From an uncultured Collinsella sp. (lineage in GTDB: Bacteria; Actinomycetota; Coriobacteriia; Coriobacteriales; Coriobacteriaceae): 38,394 nucleotides of DNA. The notes beneath the pieces were generated by a model. It made no database searches and was not told where the DNA came from. It saw nothing but the letters and a program-made list of their open reading frames with translations. The stretch spans positions 1-38,394 of the forward strand of contig CALBBA010000043.1 in NCBI GenBank assembly GCA_937926755.1. Reading direction: 5' to 3'. Within the stretch, counting starts at the first letter, position 1, and each line of letters begins with the position of its first letter. The translations under genes were made by a program, and so were the position numbers. This document shows, in pieces, positions 8,089-15,423 of this stretch.

Positions 8089-9813
8089 CTACGAGCGTAG
8101 TGTAATTTTATCGCGCAGCGACTTGAGGTCTTCGGTGACGGTGCGGTCTTCCTGGATCATCTTCTGGACCTTTTTGTAACTCGTGCTGACGGTCGAGTGG
8201 TTGCGGTTGCCAAATTCGGCGCCTACCGCCGTGGTCGTCATCTCGCACATTTCGATGGCCAGGTAGATAGCGATATGGCGTGCTTTGGCGATATTGGCGT
8301 TGCGACGCGGGCCGATGAGCTCCTCGTGCGTCACGCCGTACTGCTCTTCGATGACGGACTGAACCGTTTGCACGTTGATCTTTTTGGCCGATGTGTCGAA
8401 GTACTGGCTGGCGATGGCGTCGATATCGTCAAAGGTGAGCTCCCCGCCCTCGCGCTCGCGGTCGCCCGCCTCGCCGGCGCAGCGCTCGCAGAAGCTCTCG
8501 AGTTCGCGGATGTTGGTGCCCGACACCTCTGCCATGTGCTTAAAGTGCTCATCGGTCAGGTGCCCGCCGTCGCCCCCGTAGGCCGCCAACAGTGAGTCGT
8601 CGCCTGCCTCGGGAGCGGCGACGATGGTGTTCTCGTAATAGCGCTGCAAGATCTTGTATTTCATCTCGTAGCTGGGCTCTGCGACCAGGCAGAGCATGCC
8701 GGCGTTGAAGCGGCTGGTCAGGCGCTCGTCCATGCTCAGGTCCTTGGGGGCGCGGTCTGCCGCGATGACGACCTTCTTGTTGTTGCGGATGAACTCGTCC
8801 ATGAGCTGGAAAAAGTAGTCCACGCTCGCGCGCTTGCCGATGATGTTTTGGATGTCATCGATGATGAGCACGTCCACGCCGTGGTACGCCTGCATGATGG
8901 GGGCGTTGCTCTTCTTTTGGCGGTCGAACTCGGTCATCAGGTCGTCCAGATATGCCTGGGAGTTGGCATACTTGACCTTGATCTCGGGCGACTTCTCGGC
9001 GAGCTCGTTTTTGATGGCAAGCAGCAGGTGCGTCTTGCCCAGGCCCGATTTGCCGTAGATAAACAGTGATGTGCATGTGCCGCGCTCGTCCGCGAGGGCG
9101 GCAAACTTGAGTGCCGAGCGATAGGCATGGCTGTTCTCGGGGCCGTAGACAAAGTTCTCAAAGGTAAATTTTGAGTTCGCGGCGAGCGGGGCTCCATCCG
9201 TATTCTGCTCGGCCGGCACGGTCGGTGCTGGCATGGGTGAAGCGGGGGTCGCAGCTTGCGTGGATTTAGTCGGCGCTCCGCCCTTCATCTGGTTCATCAT
9301 GCGACGAAAATCGTCGGCCGAGAGCGTGTTCTTGATTGCAATGCCCGAATCCGCGCCCGCCGCTGCGTCGTGAGCGATGGGCATGTGCGTGACGGGTGCG
9401 TTCGTTGACGTCGCTACCGCGGTCGGCAACGGCGCCATGGTTTCACGGGAAACATCGCTGTGCTGGTGCTCGATTGTCGGCACGTCGCCTGCGGAGGCCG
9501 GCACCGCCGGGGAAGCAGCGGGAGCCGTGGCGGGCGCCGTCGCGGCAGCGGATTCCGTCGCGGCGCCTTGCGGTGCCACGATGTCGAGCGCAATCGGCGC
9601 AAAGGCGATTTCTTCCAGATAGGCCTCAATAGTCGGCTGATGCTTTTTGAGCTGCGCGATGGCAAAGCGCGAGGGGGCCTCGATCGTGAGCGTATCTTCG
9701 GTCAGGCTTATGGCGCGCGATTGCCCCAGCATGTTGATGAGGCGTGCATCTTGGCCGTCGCGCTGACAAAAGGCGATGGCATCCCCCAGGATGATGCTTG
9801 CTTCCTCGTCCAC
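8089..9813 (-). CDS. dnaA: Chromosomal replication initiator DnaA
   Basis: This AAA+ protein binds origin boxes and unwinds DNA. Domain I covers about residues 1-80. An Ala/Pro/Thr-rich disordered domain II runs to about 213, making the protein long at 574 aa. Domain III has Walker A GKSGLGKT (254-261) and Walker B VLIIDD (315-320). Domain IV ends with the DNA-binding helix-turn-helix. Its signature reads GNRNHSTV (535-542) where most DnaA proteins have GGRDHTTV, so the residues matching E. coli Asp433 and Thr435 are Asn538 and Ser540. The start is GTG with GGGAG upstream, 15 bases after the stop of the preceding ATPase gene, which suggests one operon. A parS-like 16-mer lies in the linker coding sequence. 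Confidence 0.97.
   Translation of the reverse strand: MDEEASIILGDAIAFCQRDGQDARLINMLGQSRAISLTEDTLTIEAPSRFAIAQLKKHQPTIEAYLEEIAFAPIALDIVAPQGAATESAAATAPATAPAASPAVPASAGDVPTIEHQHSDVSRETMAPLPTAVATSTNAPVTHMPIAHDAAAGADSGIAIKNTLSADDFRRMMNQMKGGAPTKSTQAATPASPMPAPTVPAEQNTDGAPLAANSKFTFENFVYGPENSHAYRSALKFAALADERGTCTSLFIYGKSGLGKTHLLLAIKNELAEKSPEIKVKYANSQAYLDDLMTEFDRQKKSNAPIMQAYHGVDVLIIDDIQNIIGKRASVDYFFQLMDEFIRNNKKVVIAADRAPKDLSMDERLTSRFNAGMLCLVAEPSYEMKYKILQRYYENTIVAAPEAGDDSLLAAYGGDGGHLTDEHFKHMAEVSGTNIRELESFCERCAGEAGDREREGGELTFDDIDAIASQYFDTSAKKINVQTVQSVIEEQYGVTHEELIGPRRNANIAKARHIAIYLAIEMCEMTTTAVGAEFGNRNHSTVSTSYKKVQKMIQEDRTVTEDLKSLRDKITLRS
9439..9454 (-). promoter_or_regulatory. parS-like site inside dnaA
   Basis: On the minus strand TGTTTCCCGTGAAACC matches 14 of 16 bases of the parS consensus TGTTTCACGTGAAACA. 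It encodes part of the DVSRET segment of the disordered DnaA linker. ParB binding is possible but not proven. Confidence 0.35.
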
Positions 9814-9828
9814 TGTCTCTCCCGTTCT

Positions 9829-11181
9829 TTAGCTCTGAGCTCGCACGCGAGCGGCGCCGAGTTCGGTCAGATGGTATTTCTGGCCATGCTTGATGACCAA
9901 GCCGGCCTGCGCCAAGTCATTGAGCGTGCGTGACCAAGTGGGGGCCGAGTTTCCAAACGCCCTCGCAAGATCGGTTGCACCGCACGCTTGATTTTGTGCC
10001 AGATAGCCCAGCGCGGCGTTGCCGCGATCGCTTACGAACACGTCCGGTTGTGGCTGCGCATACTGATTTGCTGCATTAGGATACATCATTTGAGCTGCTG
10101 GTTGTTGAGAACTCTGCATCGGCGGCATTTGCTGTTGAAAACTTTGAGGCCACTGTTGGTAAGGCTGCGGAGGCATCTGCTGGGCCCAGGGGTTGTACTG
10201 CTGCTGTGGCATCTGCTGGTACGGCTGCTGATATCCCTGCTGGTACTGCTGCGGGAACTGCTGGCCATACCCCAGTGGTGGTATCTGCTGATATGGATAT
10301 CCCTGATGGTACGGCTGATAGCCCATTTGCTGGCCACCCGGTGCCCCCGTCGCCTGCTGCATTGCTGCTGCATCCTGATCCGCCAGCGGCATGGCCTCTG
10401 GCATGCTTGGCGGCATCGATGTCGATGCCGCCTGGGGCTCTTGTGTAGGAAGCATTCCGGGCTGCTGCATCTGCCCCACGGGGGACTGCATCTGCTGCGT
10501 TGCCATGGGCTGCTGCGCAAAAGCTCCCGGCAGGGGATATGTGGGCTGCTCCGTCTCTGGCCGCACGGCAGCACCGCGTCCGCCGGCACGCTCGATTTCC
10601 TGCACGCGTTTAGGGTTCAGGCTTACCGTAACCACGGTGCCGTTGCCCATGTTGTCCTCGATGGATACGGCACCGCCGGCGTTTTCCAAATACTCCTGCA
10701 CCATGGGAAACCCTGCCCCGGTTCCACGGATATAGCGCTTCATCTTGCTGTTTGCGCTGGTAACGCCAAAGTCGAAAGCGCGTTCCTTGTCGTCGATGCC
10801 GGGTCCTTGATCAGCAAAGCGGATGGTGTCTCCGCCGTCCAGGATCGAGATGATGGGCTCGGCAAAGTGCGCGTGGATAAAGTTTTCGACAATCTCGCGG
10901 ATGACCATGAGCGAGATATGGCCACCTTGTTCTTTCATGCACTGGTAGACGGTGTTGGTCGTCTCTTCCAAATACGTGCGGACATCTTGCGGATCAATGA
11001 CAATCACACGCGGTGTCGACAGCATGTCGTCATAGACGGCGATGCGCGCGGCGTACATGGCTTTTGGCGCCTGCGTGGTCGTCTGCTCGCCTTCTGCACG
11101 CTCTTCGCCCACGCCGGTGATGTGCTCGTTGTCGGGTGCCGGGTCTCCGGAATCGACCATGGTGTAAAAGTCGTCAGACAT
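9829..11181 (-). CDS. GHKL ATPase-domain protein with Q/P-rich linker and winged helix
   Basis: I do not recognise a named protein. Residues about 45-190 form a histidine-kinase-like ATPase fold. The N-box region is REIVENFIHAHF (95-106), the G1 box is FADQGPGI (122-129), and the G2 box is GTGAGFPMVQEYL (153-165). No histidine phosphoacceptor or receiver domain is visible, so it resembles a stand-alone SpoIIAB/RsbW-like or orphan kinase ATPase domain. Residues about 210-380 are low complexity, rich in Gln, Pro, Met and Tyr with repeated PYQQ-type units. Residues 383-450 look like a winged-helix DNA-binding domain (ACGATDLARAFGNSAPTWSR, then LAQAGLVIKH). The gene lies between the rpmH-side box cluster and dnaA, 15 bases before dnaA, so a role in origin control or dnaA expression is plausible but inferred. 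Confidence 0.8.
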   Translation of the reverse strand: MSDDFYTMVDSGDPAPDNEHITGVGEERAEGEQTTTQAPKAMYAARIAVYDDMLSTPRVIVIDPQDVRTYLEETTNTVYQCMKEQGGHISLMVIREIVENFIHAHFAEPIISILDGGDTIRFADQGPGIDDKERAFDFGVTSANSKMKRYIRGTGAGFPMVQEYLENAGGAVSIEDNMGNGTVVTVSLNPKRVQEIERAGGRGAAVRPETEQPTYPLPGAFAQQPMATQQMQSPVGQMQQPGMLPTQEPQAASTSMPPSMPEAMPLADQDAAAMQQATGAPGGQQMGYQPYHQGYPYQQIPPLGYGQQFPQQYQQGYQQPYQQMPQQQYNPWAQQMPPQPYQQWPQSFQQQMPPMQSSQQPAAQMMYPNAANQYAQPQPDVFVSDRGNAALGYLAQNQACGATDLARAFGNSAPTWSRTLNDLAQAGLVIKHGQKYHLTELGAARVRAQS

Positions 11182-11424
11182 GCCGCTCGCAATCTTTCAA
11201 AAGGTTTCGAACAAATAGTAGCTCACCGTGCAATGTTTCTCATCTTTCGACAACTTTTCAAAACCTGTTGAAAACTTTGGAAAACGGGCGAAAAGTTCTC
11301 AACATTGCCAACATGACCTGTTGAAAACTCGATGAAATATCGTGAAAAGTTGCCATGAGGCGTAAATTTCGGTTGTGCTTATGGGGGAACCGTGTGAACT
11401 ACGCAACCTTTTACCTTTGATTTC
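11182..11424. other. oriC: Second DnaA-box cluster, rpmH side of the origin
   Basis: No gene is present here. Two exact copies of the 13-mer ACCTGTTGAAAAC (minus-strand GTTTTCAACAGGT) lie at 11263-11275 and 11316-11328. One-mismatch nonamers lie at 11255-11263 (TTTTCAAAA) and 11296-11304 (TTCTCAACA). Two-mismatch sites are at 11244-11252 and 11340-11348. The cluster must also contain the promoter of the ATPase-dnaA unit, which I could not place convincingly. With the dnaA-dnaN interval it forms a bipartite origin, as known from Bacillus, but here separated by two genes. Confidence 0.7.
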
Positions 11425-11454
11425 TTGACATTTGAATATTGATTTCCCTACAAT
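11425..11454 (+). promoter_or_regulatory. rpmH operon promoter
   Basis: A perfect TTGACA (11425-11430) and TACAAT (11449-11454) are spaced 18 bases apart, about 70 bases before rpmH. It is the strongest promoter in the window and probably drives rpmH-rnpA-yidD-yidC-jag. Confidence 0.85.
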
Positions 11455-11480
11455 CTTCAAGCTCACGTGTCTATATCTGC

Positions 11481-11497
11481 GTCCGCGCCCCGCGGAC
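11481..11497 (+). other. Hairpin in the rpmH leader
   Basis: GTCCGCG (11481-11487) and CGCGGAC (11491-11497) form a 7-bp GC stem around CCC, 14 bases before the AGGAGG of rpmH. No T-run follows, so it is not a terminator. It may stabilise the leader or be a processing site. Confidence 0.5.
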
Positions 11498-11525
11498 ACT
11501 CGAAATGCAGCAGGAGGAACTTAAG

Positions 11526-11660
11526 ATGAAGCGTACGTATCAGCCTAATAAGCGTAAGCGTGCCAAGACCCATGGCTTCCGTGCCCGTATGGCCACTAAG
11601 GGTGGTCGTGCCGTGCTCGCCCGTCGTCGCGCCAAGGGCCGCAAGCGTCTCACTGTCTAG
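11526..11660 (+). CDS. rpmH: 50S ribosomal protein L34
   Basis: This 44-aa basic protein of the large ribosomal subunit begins MKRTYQPNKRKRAKTHGF and contains the conserved RARMATKGGRAVLARRRAKGR block. ATG at 11526 is chosen because AGGAGG (11512-11517) lies eight bases upstream and the family starts with this methionine. An open frame extends further upstream but is not translated by this logic. It opens the classical rpmH-rnpA-yidD-yidC-jag cluster and has a strong promoter. Confidence 0.98.
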   Translation: MKRTYQPNKRKRAKTHGFRARMATKGGRAVLARRRAKGRKRLTV

Positions 11661-11680
11661 CAGCGATACACACATCTCGC

Positions 11681-12019
11681 ATGAAGACTATTAAGTCTCG
11701 GCAAGATTTCGAGCATGTGTTCAGTCAGGGGCGTCGTTTCAATCACCCTCTGATTCGAATGACCATATGTGAATCGGTTGGCGAAGGCGACTCCGGAAGG
11801 GTCGCCTTCGTTGGTGCTAAACGGCTCGGTTGTGCTGTCGTGCGCAACCGTTCTAAGCGTGTGATGCGCGAGGCCGCCCGCAGCTGTGGATTTCCCGTTG
11901 CGGGTTATGACATCATCTTGTTCGCAACTCCCAAGACGAGGGTTTCCTCGCCGCAGGAGATGGACAATGCATTGCGTTCGCTTATGAAACGCGCCGGCGT
12001 TGCCGGGGAGGAGCGATGA
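11681..12019 (+). CDS. rnpA: Ribonuclease P protein component
   Basis: This 112-aa basic protein assists the RNase P RNA in maturing tRNA 5' ends. The family signature is visible as AVVRNRSKRVMREAAR (about 52-67), with the RNR element contacting the catalytic RNA. It lies 20 bases after rpmH and overlaps yidD by four bases (ATGA), which suggests translational coupling. Confidence 0.96.
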   Translation: MKTIKSRQDFEHVFSQGRRFNHPLIRMTICESVGEGDSGRVAFVGAKRLGCAVVRNRSKRVMREAARSCGFPVAGYDIILFATPKTRVSSPQEMDNALRSLMKRAGVAGEER

Positions 12020-12240
12020 GCAATCACGTTTTGCGACGTGTTGCCATCGCTCCTATTCGCATATATCAACAGGTTGTTTCGCCCTTATTGCCTGACGCCT
12101 GCATTTATTACCCAACGTGCTCGCAATACGCCATCCAGGCGATTGAGAAGCACGGTGTTTTGAGAGGCTGCTGGCTTGCCGTGAGGCGCATCGCTCGTTG
12201 CAATCCCCTGCACGTCGGCGGTTATGACCCTGTGCCCTAG
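12016..12240 (+). CDS. yidD: Membrane protein insertion efficiency factor YidD
   Basis: This 74-aa protein of the UPF0161 family assists YidC-dependent insertion at the membrane. The conserved pattern YYPTCSQYAIQAIEKHG, then GCWLAVRRIARCNPLHVGGYDPVP, is nearly complete, including the conserved cysteines. The N-terminus is an amphipathic helix. It overlaps rnpA by four bases and precedes yidC, which is the canonical order. Confidence 0.95.
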   Translation: MSNHVLRRVAIAPIRIYQQVVSPLLPDACIYYPTCSQYAIQAIEKHGVLRGCWLAVRRIARCNPLHVGGYDPVP

Positions 12241-12269
12241 CGGGCACTCGCTATCGGAGGAAAACTTAC

Positions 12270-13040
12270 ATGTGGGATTGGATCGTTAACATCCTTTTCG
12301 AGCTGCTCAAGCTCATCCAGACCTTTGCGGTCGACTGGGGCCTGTCCATCATCATCCTGGTGGTCATCATCCGTCTGCTGCTGACGCCGCTCATGCTCAA
12401 GTCGACCAAGTCGACGGCTCGCATGCAGGTGCTGCAGCCCAAGATGCTCGAGATCCAGGAGCGCTATGCCGACGATCCCCAGCGTCAGGCCGAGGAGATG
12501 CAGAAGTTCTACAGCGAGAACAAGTTCAACCCCATGGCTGGCTGTCTGCCGCTGCTGATTCAGATGCCTATCCTGTTCGCCCTGTTTACATTGCTGCGCA
12601 ACCTGCCGCAGTACTTTAACGACGGCACGTTCTCGTTCTTCAACATCCTGCCCGACCTGACCACCACGCCGAGTGCTTCCTTTGGCGATGGCTTTATGGT
12701 TGCACTGCCTGCGCTGGTTTGCCTGATCCTGTTTGCCGTCCTGACCCTGATTCCGCAGCTCTATATGTCGCGCAACCAGACCGGCCAGCAGGCTCAGAGC
12801 ATGCGTATGATGGCCGTTGTCATGACGGTCATGATGCTTTGGATGGGCTGGAGCCTTCCCGTTGGTGTTCTGCTGTACTACGACGTCTCGTCTGCTTGGC
12901 AGGTTATCCAGCAGATTTTTGTGACGCAGAAGGTCATCGACAAGGCGAAGGCCGATGAGGAGGAGCGTCTTAAGAACGCTCCGCTGCAGGTTGAGGTCAC
13001 TCGTCGCGAGAAGAAGCCGCGCCCGCACAAGAAGAAGTAG
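12270..13040 (+). CDS. yidC: Membrane protein insertase YidC
   Basis: This YidC/Oxa1/Alb3 insertase places membrane proteins alone or with SecYEG. It is 256 aa, the short Gram-positive form without the large periplasmic domain. Membrane segments are visible at about residues 20-43 (with the conserved substrate-groove arginine Arg35 in IIRLLLTP), 90-110, 140-165 and 175-205. A cytoplasmic helical hairpin spans about 50-85. The C-terminus is strongly basic (KKPRPHKKK), which may contact the ribosome. GGAGG lies about ten bases before ATG. There is no lipoprotein-type signal, unlike Bacillus SpoIIIJ. Confidence 0.96.
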   Translation: MWDWIVNILFELLKLIQTFAVDWGLSIIILVVIIRLLLTPLMLKSTKSTARMQVLQPKMLEIQERYADDPQRQAEEMQKFYSENKFNPMAGCLPLLIQMPILFALFTLLRNLPQYFNDGTFSFFNILPDLTTTPSASFGDGFMVALPALVCLILFAVLTLIPQLYMSRNQTGQQAQSMRMMAVVMTVMMLWMGWSLPVGVLLYYDVSSAWQVIQQIFVTQKVIDKAKADEEERLKNAPLQVEVTRREKKPRPHKKK

Positions 13041-13057
13041 TGGGATATCAATCTTAT

Positions 13058-13070
13058 TTAGGTACCTAAC
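13058..13070. repeat. Palindrome TTAGGTACCTAA, copy 1
   Basis: A perfect 12-bp palindrome plus a shared C (TTAGGTACCTAAC) lies between yidC and jag. The same 13 bases recur at 16562-16574. Function is unknown; a protein-binding site is one possibility. Confidence 0.6.
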
Positions 13071-13084
13071 TTTTGGAGTACGTT

Positions 13085-13654
13085 ATGTCTGAAGAGATCA
13101 TCGAGGATATGCTTGAGGAGGTTGCCCCGCAGGTCGCGGGCGATTATCCCGAGATTGCACAGCGCTACAAGGCTGGTGAAGAGCTGACCGATGAGGAGCT
13201 CGACACCATTGCCGATGTTGCGATTTCCATCCTGCGTTCCATCCTTTCGCACTTCGATGCCGCCAACTCTCCTATCGATGAGTATGAGGGCGACGAGGGT
13301 GAGCTGATTTTGGATGTAACGGCTCCCGACCTTGCTGTTCTCATTGGCCGTCATGGTCGCACTCTTGATGCTCTTCAGGTTATGTTCTCTTTGCTGGTGA
13401 GCCGCAAGCTTGGCTTTAGGTATCCGGTTGTAGTGGACGTCGAGGGATACAAGAGTCGCCGTCAGGATAAGGTCGCCTCCATGGCTCAGTCTGCTGCCGA
13501 GCGTGCCATCCGCACTCATAAGAGTGTTTCGCTTCCACCCATGAATGCCTACGAGCGCCGACTGGTTCACATTGCACTTCGTGGCAACGATGCAGTCGAT
13601 ACTCATTCTGAGGGTTCTGACCCTGATCGCCATGTGGTGATTGTTGCTCGATAA
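13085..13654 (+). CDS. jag: Jag/KhpB-type RNA-binding protein (KH-R3H)
   Basis: This 189-aa cytoplasmic RNA-binding protein lies in the usual position after yidC. The KH domain is visible with the GxxG loop in LIGRHGRTLDALQ (GRHG at 88-91). The R3H domain follows with ERRLVHIAL (Arg158, His162). The N-terminal 65 residues are acidic and do not show the classical Jag_N fold. ATG at 13085 has GGAG six bases upstream; an in-frame TTG at 13073 would overlap that site and is rejected. In Firmicutes the homologue (KhpB/EloR) affects cell elongation and small-RNA stability. The role here is inferred from family. Confidence 0.93.
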   Translation: MSEEIIEDMLEEVAPQVAGDYPEIAQRYKAGEELTDEELDTIADVAISILRSILSHFDAANSPIDEYEGDEGELILDVTAPDLAVLIGRHGRTLDALQVMFSLLVSRKLGFRYPVVVDVEGYKSRRQDKVASMAQSAAERAIRTHKSVSLPPMNAYERRLVHIALRGNDAVDTHSEGSDPDRHVVIVAR

Positions 13655-13672
13655 TCTTCTCGAGCTTATGCT

Positions 13673-13704
13673 AAGGGGACGTGGTTTCCACGTCCCCTTT
13701 TTTT
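13673..13704 (+). terminator. Terminator after jag
   Basis: A 12-bp stem AAGGGGACGTGG/CCACGTCCCCTT (13673-13684 with 13688-13699, loop TTT) is followed by a run of T. It closes the rpmH-jag operon. Confidence 0.93.
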
Positions 13705-13750
13705 GTCAAAAGTTCTCGATACACTGATTTTTGTCAGAAAGGAGCTTTCG

Positions 13751-14488
13751 TTGTTAGTACTTACTGATCAGCAGGCTGACGAGATGTTGAGTCGTCTAAC
13801 TTCCTATTGCAAAGAGTATTCCTTGAGCGTAACTGATGTTGAGCTGAGGAAATGTATTCAGCATTTGGATTTGGTTCTGGAAACAAATAAGACAACCAAT
13901 CTTACCCGTATTCTTAACGTAGAAGATGCTGCAGTACTTCATATCCTCGACTCACTTGTTTTGCTCCCCTATATCAACAAGGCTCCTGAGGGAGCTTTGC
14001 TCGATATGGGAACAGGTGCGGGCTTCCCTGGTATTCCATTAACCATAACCACGCATCGTAAAGCTACTTATATTGACTCTGTTGGCAAGAAGGTTGATGC
14101 GGTTAATTCCTTTGTCCATGCTCTTGGATTGAAACATGCTCATGCGGTTCATGATCGTCTTGAAGAATATGCTCGAAGCCATAAGAAGCAGTTCTCTGTT
14201 GTAACCGCCCGCGCACTGGCCCCTCTACCGATTCTTGTTGAGTATGCGGCTCCGTATCTGAAGGATGGAGGGCTATTTGTTATAACCAAGGGCAATCCTT
14301 CGGATGAGGAGCTTGCTTCCGGCATGTCAGCAGCTAAGATTTGCGGCTTCACTTTGCTTCTGAATGACGCAATTGATTTGCCTGAAGGCTTGGGTCACAG
14401 GGAGTTCATTGTTCTTAAGAAGAGTCATCCAGCATCTGTCTCATTGCCTCGTGCAAATGGCGTGGCAAAGACGAATCCGCTTGCCTAG
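13751..14488 (+). CDS. rsmG: 16S rRNA (guanine-N7) methyltransferase RsmG
   Basis: This SAM-dependent methyltransferase (GidB) modifies G527 of 16S rRNA. The SAM-binding motif is LLDMGTGAGFPGIPL (83-97), and the family element TNLTRI is at 49-54. TTG at 13751 is chosen because AAAGGAG lies six bases upstream. A longer frame from 13703 begins inside the terminator and is rejected. Length is 245 aa. Codon use is more AT-rich than in gyrAB, as in the following parAB genes. It is immediately followed by three parS sites. Confidence 0.94.
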   Translation: MLVLTDQQADEMLSRLTSYCKEYSLSVTDVELRKCIQHLDLVLETNKTTNLTRILNVEDAAVLHILDSLVLLPYINKAPEGALLDMGTGAGFPGIPLTITTHRKATYIDSVGKKVDAVNSFVHALGLKHAHAVHDRLEEYARSHKKQFSVVTARALAPLPILVEYAAPYLKDGGLFVITKGNPSDEELASGMSAAKICGFTLLLNDAIDLPEGLGHREFIVLKKSHPASVSLPRANGVAKTNPLA

Positions 14489-14489
14489 A

Positions 14490-14505
14490 TGTTTCACGTG
14501 AAACA
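14490..14505. promoter_or_regulatory. parS: parS site 1
   Basis: TGTTTCACGTGAAACA is the perfect palindromic 16-mer bound by chromosomal ParB. It starts two bases after the rsmG stop. Confidence 0.97.
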
Positions 14506-14528
14506 TAATGGATACTAACAACTTGCAG

Positions 14529-14544
14529 TGTTTCACGTGAAACA
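14529..14544. promoter_or_regulatory. parS: parS site 2
   Basis: This is an exact copy of the 16-base parS palindrome, 23 bases after site 1. Confidence 0.97.
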
Positions 14545-14567
14545 TGGCGGTTGATATCGATTCGGAA

Positions 14568-14583
14568 TGTTTCACGTGAAACA
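14568..14583. promoter_or_regulatory. parS: parS site 3
   Basis: This is an exact copy of the 16-base parS palindrome. The three sites start at 14490, 14529 and 14568, exactly 39 bases apart. Site 3 lies 40 bases before the parA start, so ParB may also affect parA transcription. Confidence 0.97.
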
Positions 14584-14622
14584 TCCTCCGTTTGACAGCT
14601 TTAATACACACCAGGAGGGACC

Positions 14623-15423
14623 GTGGGATTTCGCGACGTTAAGCGTTCTAAGAGCGCAAAAGACACGCGTATCATTGCAATCATCAATCAAAAAGGCGGC
14701 GTCGGTAAGTCAACGACGGCTGTAAACCTTGCAGCAGCACTGGGTGAGCAGGGTCGTAAGACACTGATTGTCGATTTTGATCCGCAGGGAAACAGCACCA
14801 GTGGATTCGGAATTGAAAAAGAAGACCTTGATCACTGCATCTATGATGCATTGTTGAATGATGTGCCGGCAGAATCGCTTGTTCTTGATACAAATTGTAA
14901 AAAGGTATTCGTTATTCCGGCTACAATTCAACTTGCAGGCGCGGAAATTGAGCTCGTAAGCGCAATTGCTCGTGAAACCCGCCTCAAAGATTTGCTTGAG
15001 CCGATTCAGGACGAGTTTGACTTTATTTTCATTGACTGTCCCCCTTCGCTCGGCCTGCTTACTATCAACGCTTTGACTGCAGCAGACAGCGTTTTGATTC
15101 CGATCCAGTGCGAATATTACGCACTCGAGGGCGTTACGAAGCTGCTTGAGTCAATGAAGATGGTCAAATCACGGCTGAACAAGGGCTTAGACACCTATGG
15201 TGTGCTTATGACCATGTATGACTCGCGTACTTCACTATCGAATCAGGTTGTTGAGGAGGTTCAATCGTACTTTGGTGATAAGGCGTTTAAGACGCTAATC
15301 CCCCGTACGGTTAAAATCTCCGAAGCTCCGTCTTTTGGAGAACCGGTAATTACCTATGCACCTCAAAATAAGGGTGCAAAAGCATATATGAACCTTGCAA
15401 AAGAGGTGATCAAGCGTGCCTAG
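14623..15423 (+). CDS. parA: Chromosome partitioning ATPase ParA (Soj)
   Basis: This 266-aa P-loop ATPase binds DNA non-specifically in its ATP form and moves ParB-parS complexes. The deviant Walker A motif KGGVGKST (24-31) has the signature lysine. The A' segment DFDPQGNSTSGFG follows at 51-63, and Walker B is FIFIDCPPSLG. The start is GTG with AGGAGG four bases upstream. It overlaps parB by eight bases. Confidence 0.97.
   Translation: MGFRDVKRSKSAKDTRIIAIINQKGGVGKSTTAVNLAAALGEQGRKTLIVDFDPQGNSTSGFGIEKEDLDHCIYDALLNDVPAESLVLDTNCKKVFVIPATIQLAGAEIELVSAIARETRLKDLLEPIQDEFDFIFIDCPPSLGLLTINALTAADSVLIPIQCEYYALEGVTKLLESMKMVKSRLNKGLDTYGVLMTMYDSRTSLSNQVVEEVQSYFGDKAFKTLIPRTVKISEAPSFGEPVITYAPQNKGAKAYMNLAKEVIKRA

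Noticed and set aside
10038..10552. A CRISPR-like or minisatellite array in the repetitive CTGCTG-rich stretch
   Set aside because: There are no regular repeat-spacer units. The repetition follows the Gln/Pro/Tyr codons of the minus-strand protein.
13703..13750. A longer N-terminus for RsmG starting at 13703
   Set aside because: That start lies within the T-tract of the jag terminator, while the TTG at 13751 has a good ribosome binding site.
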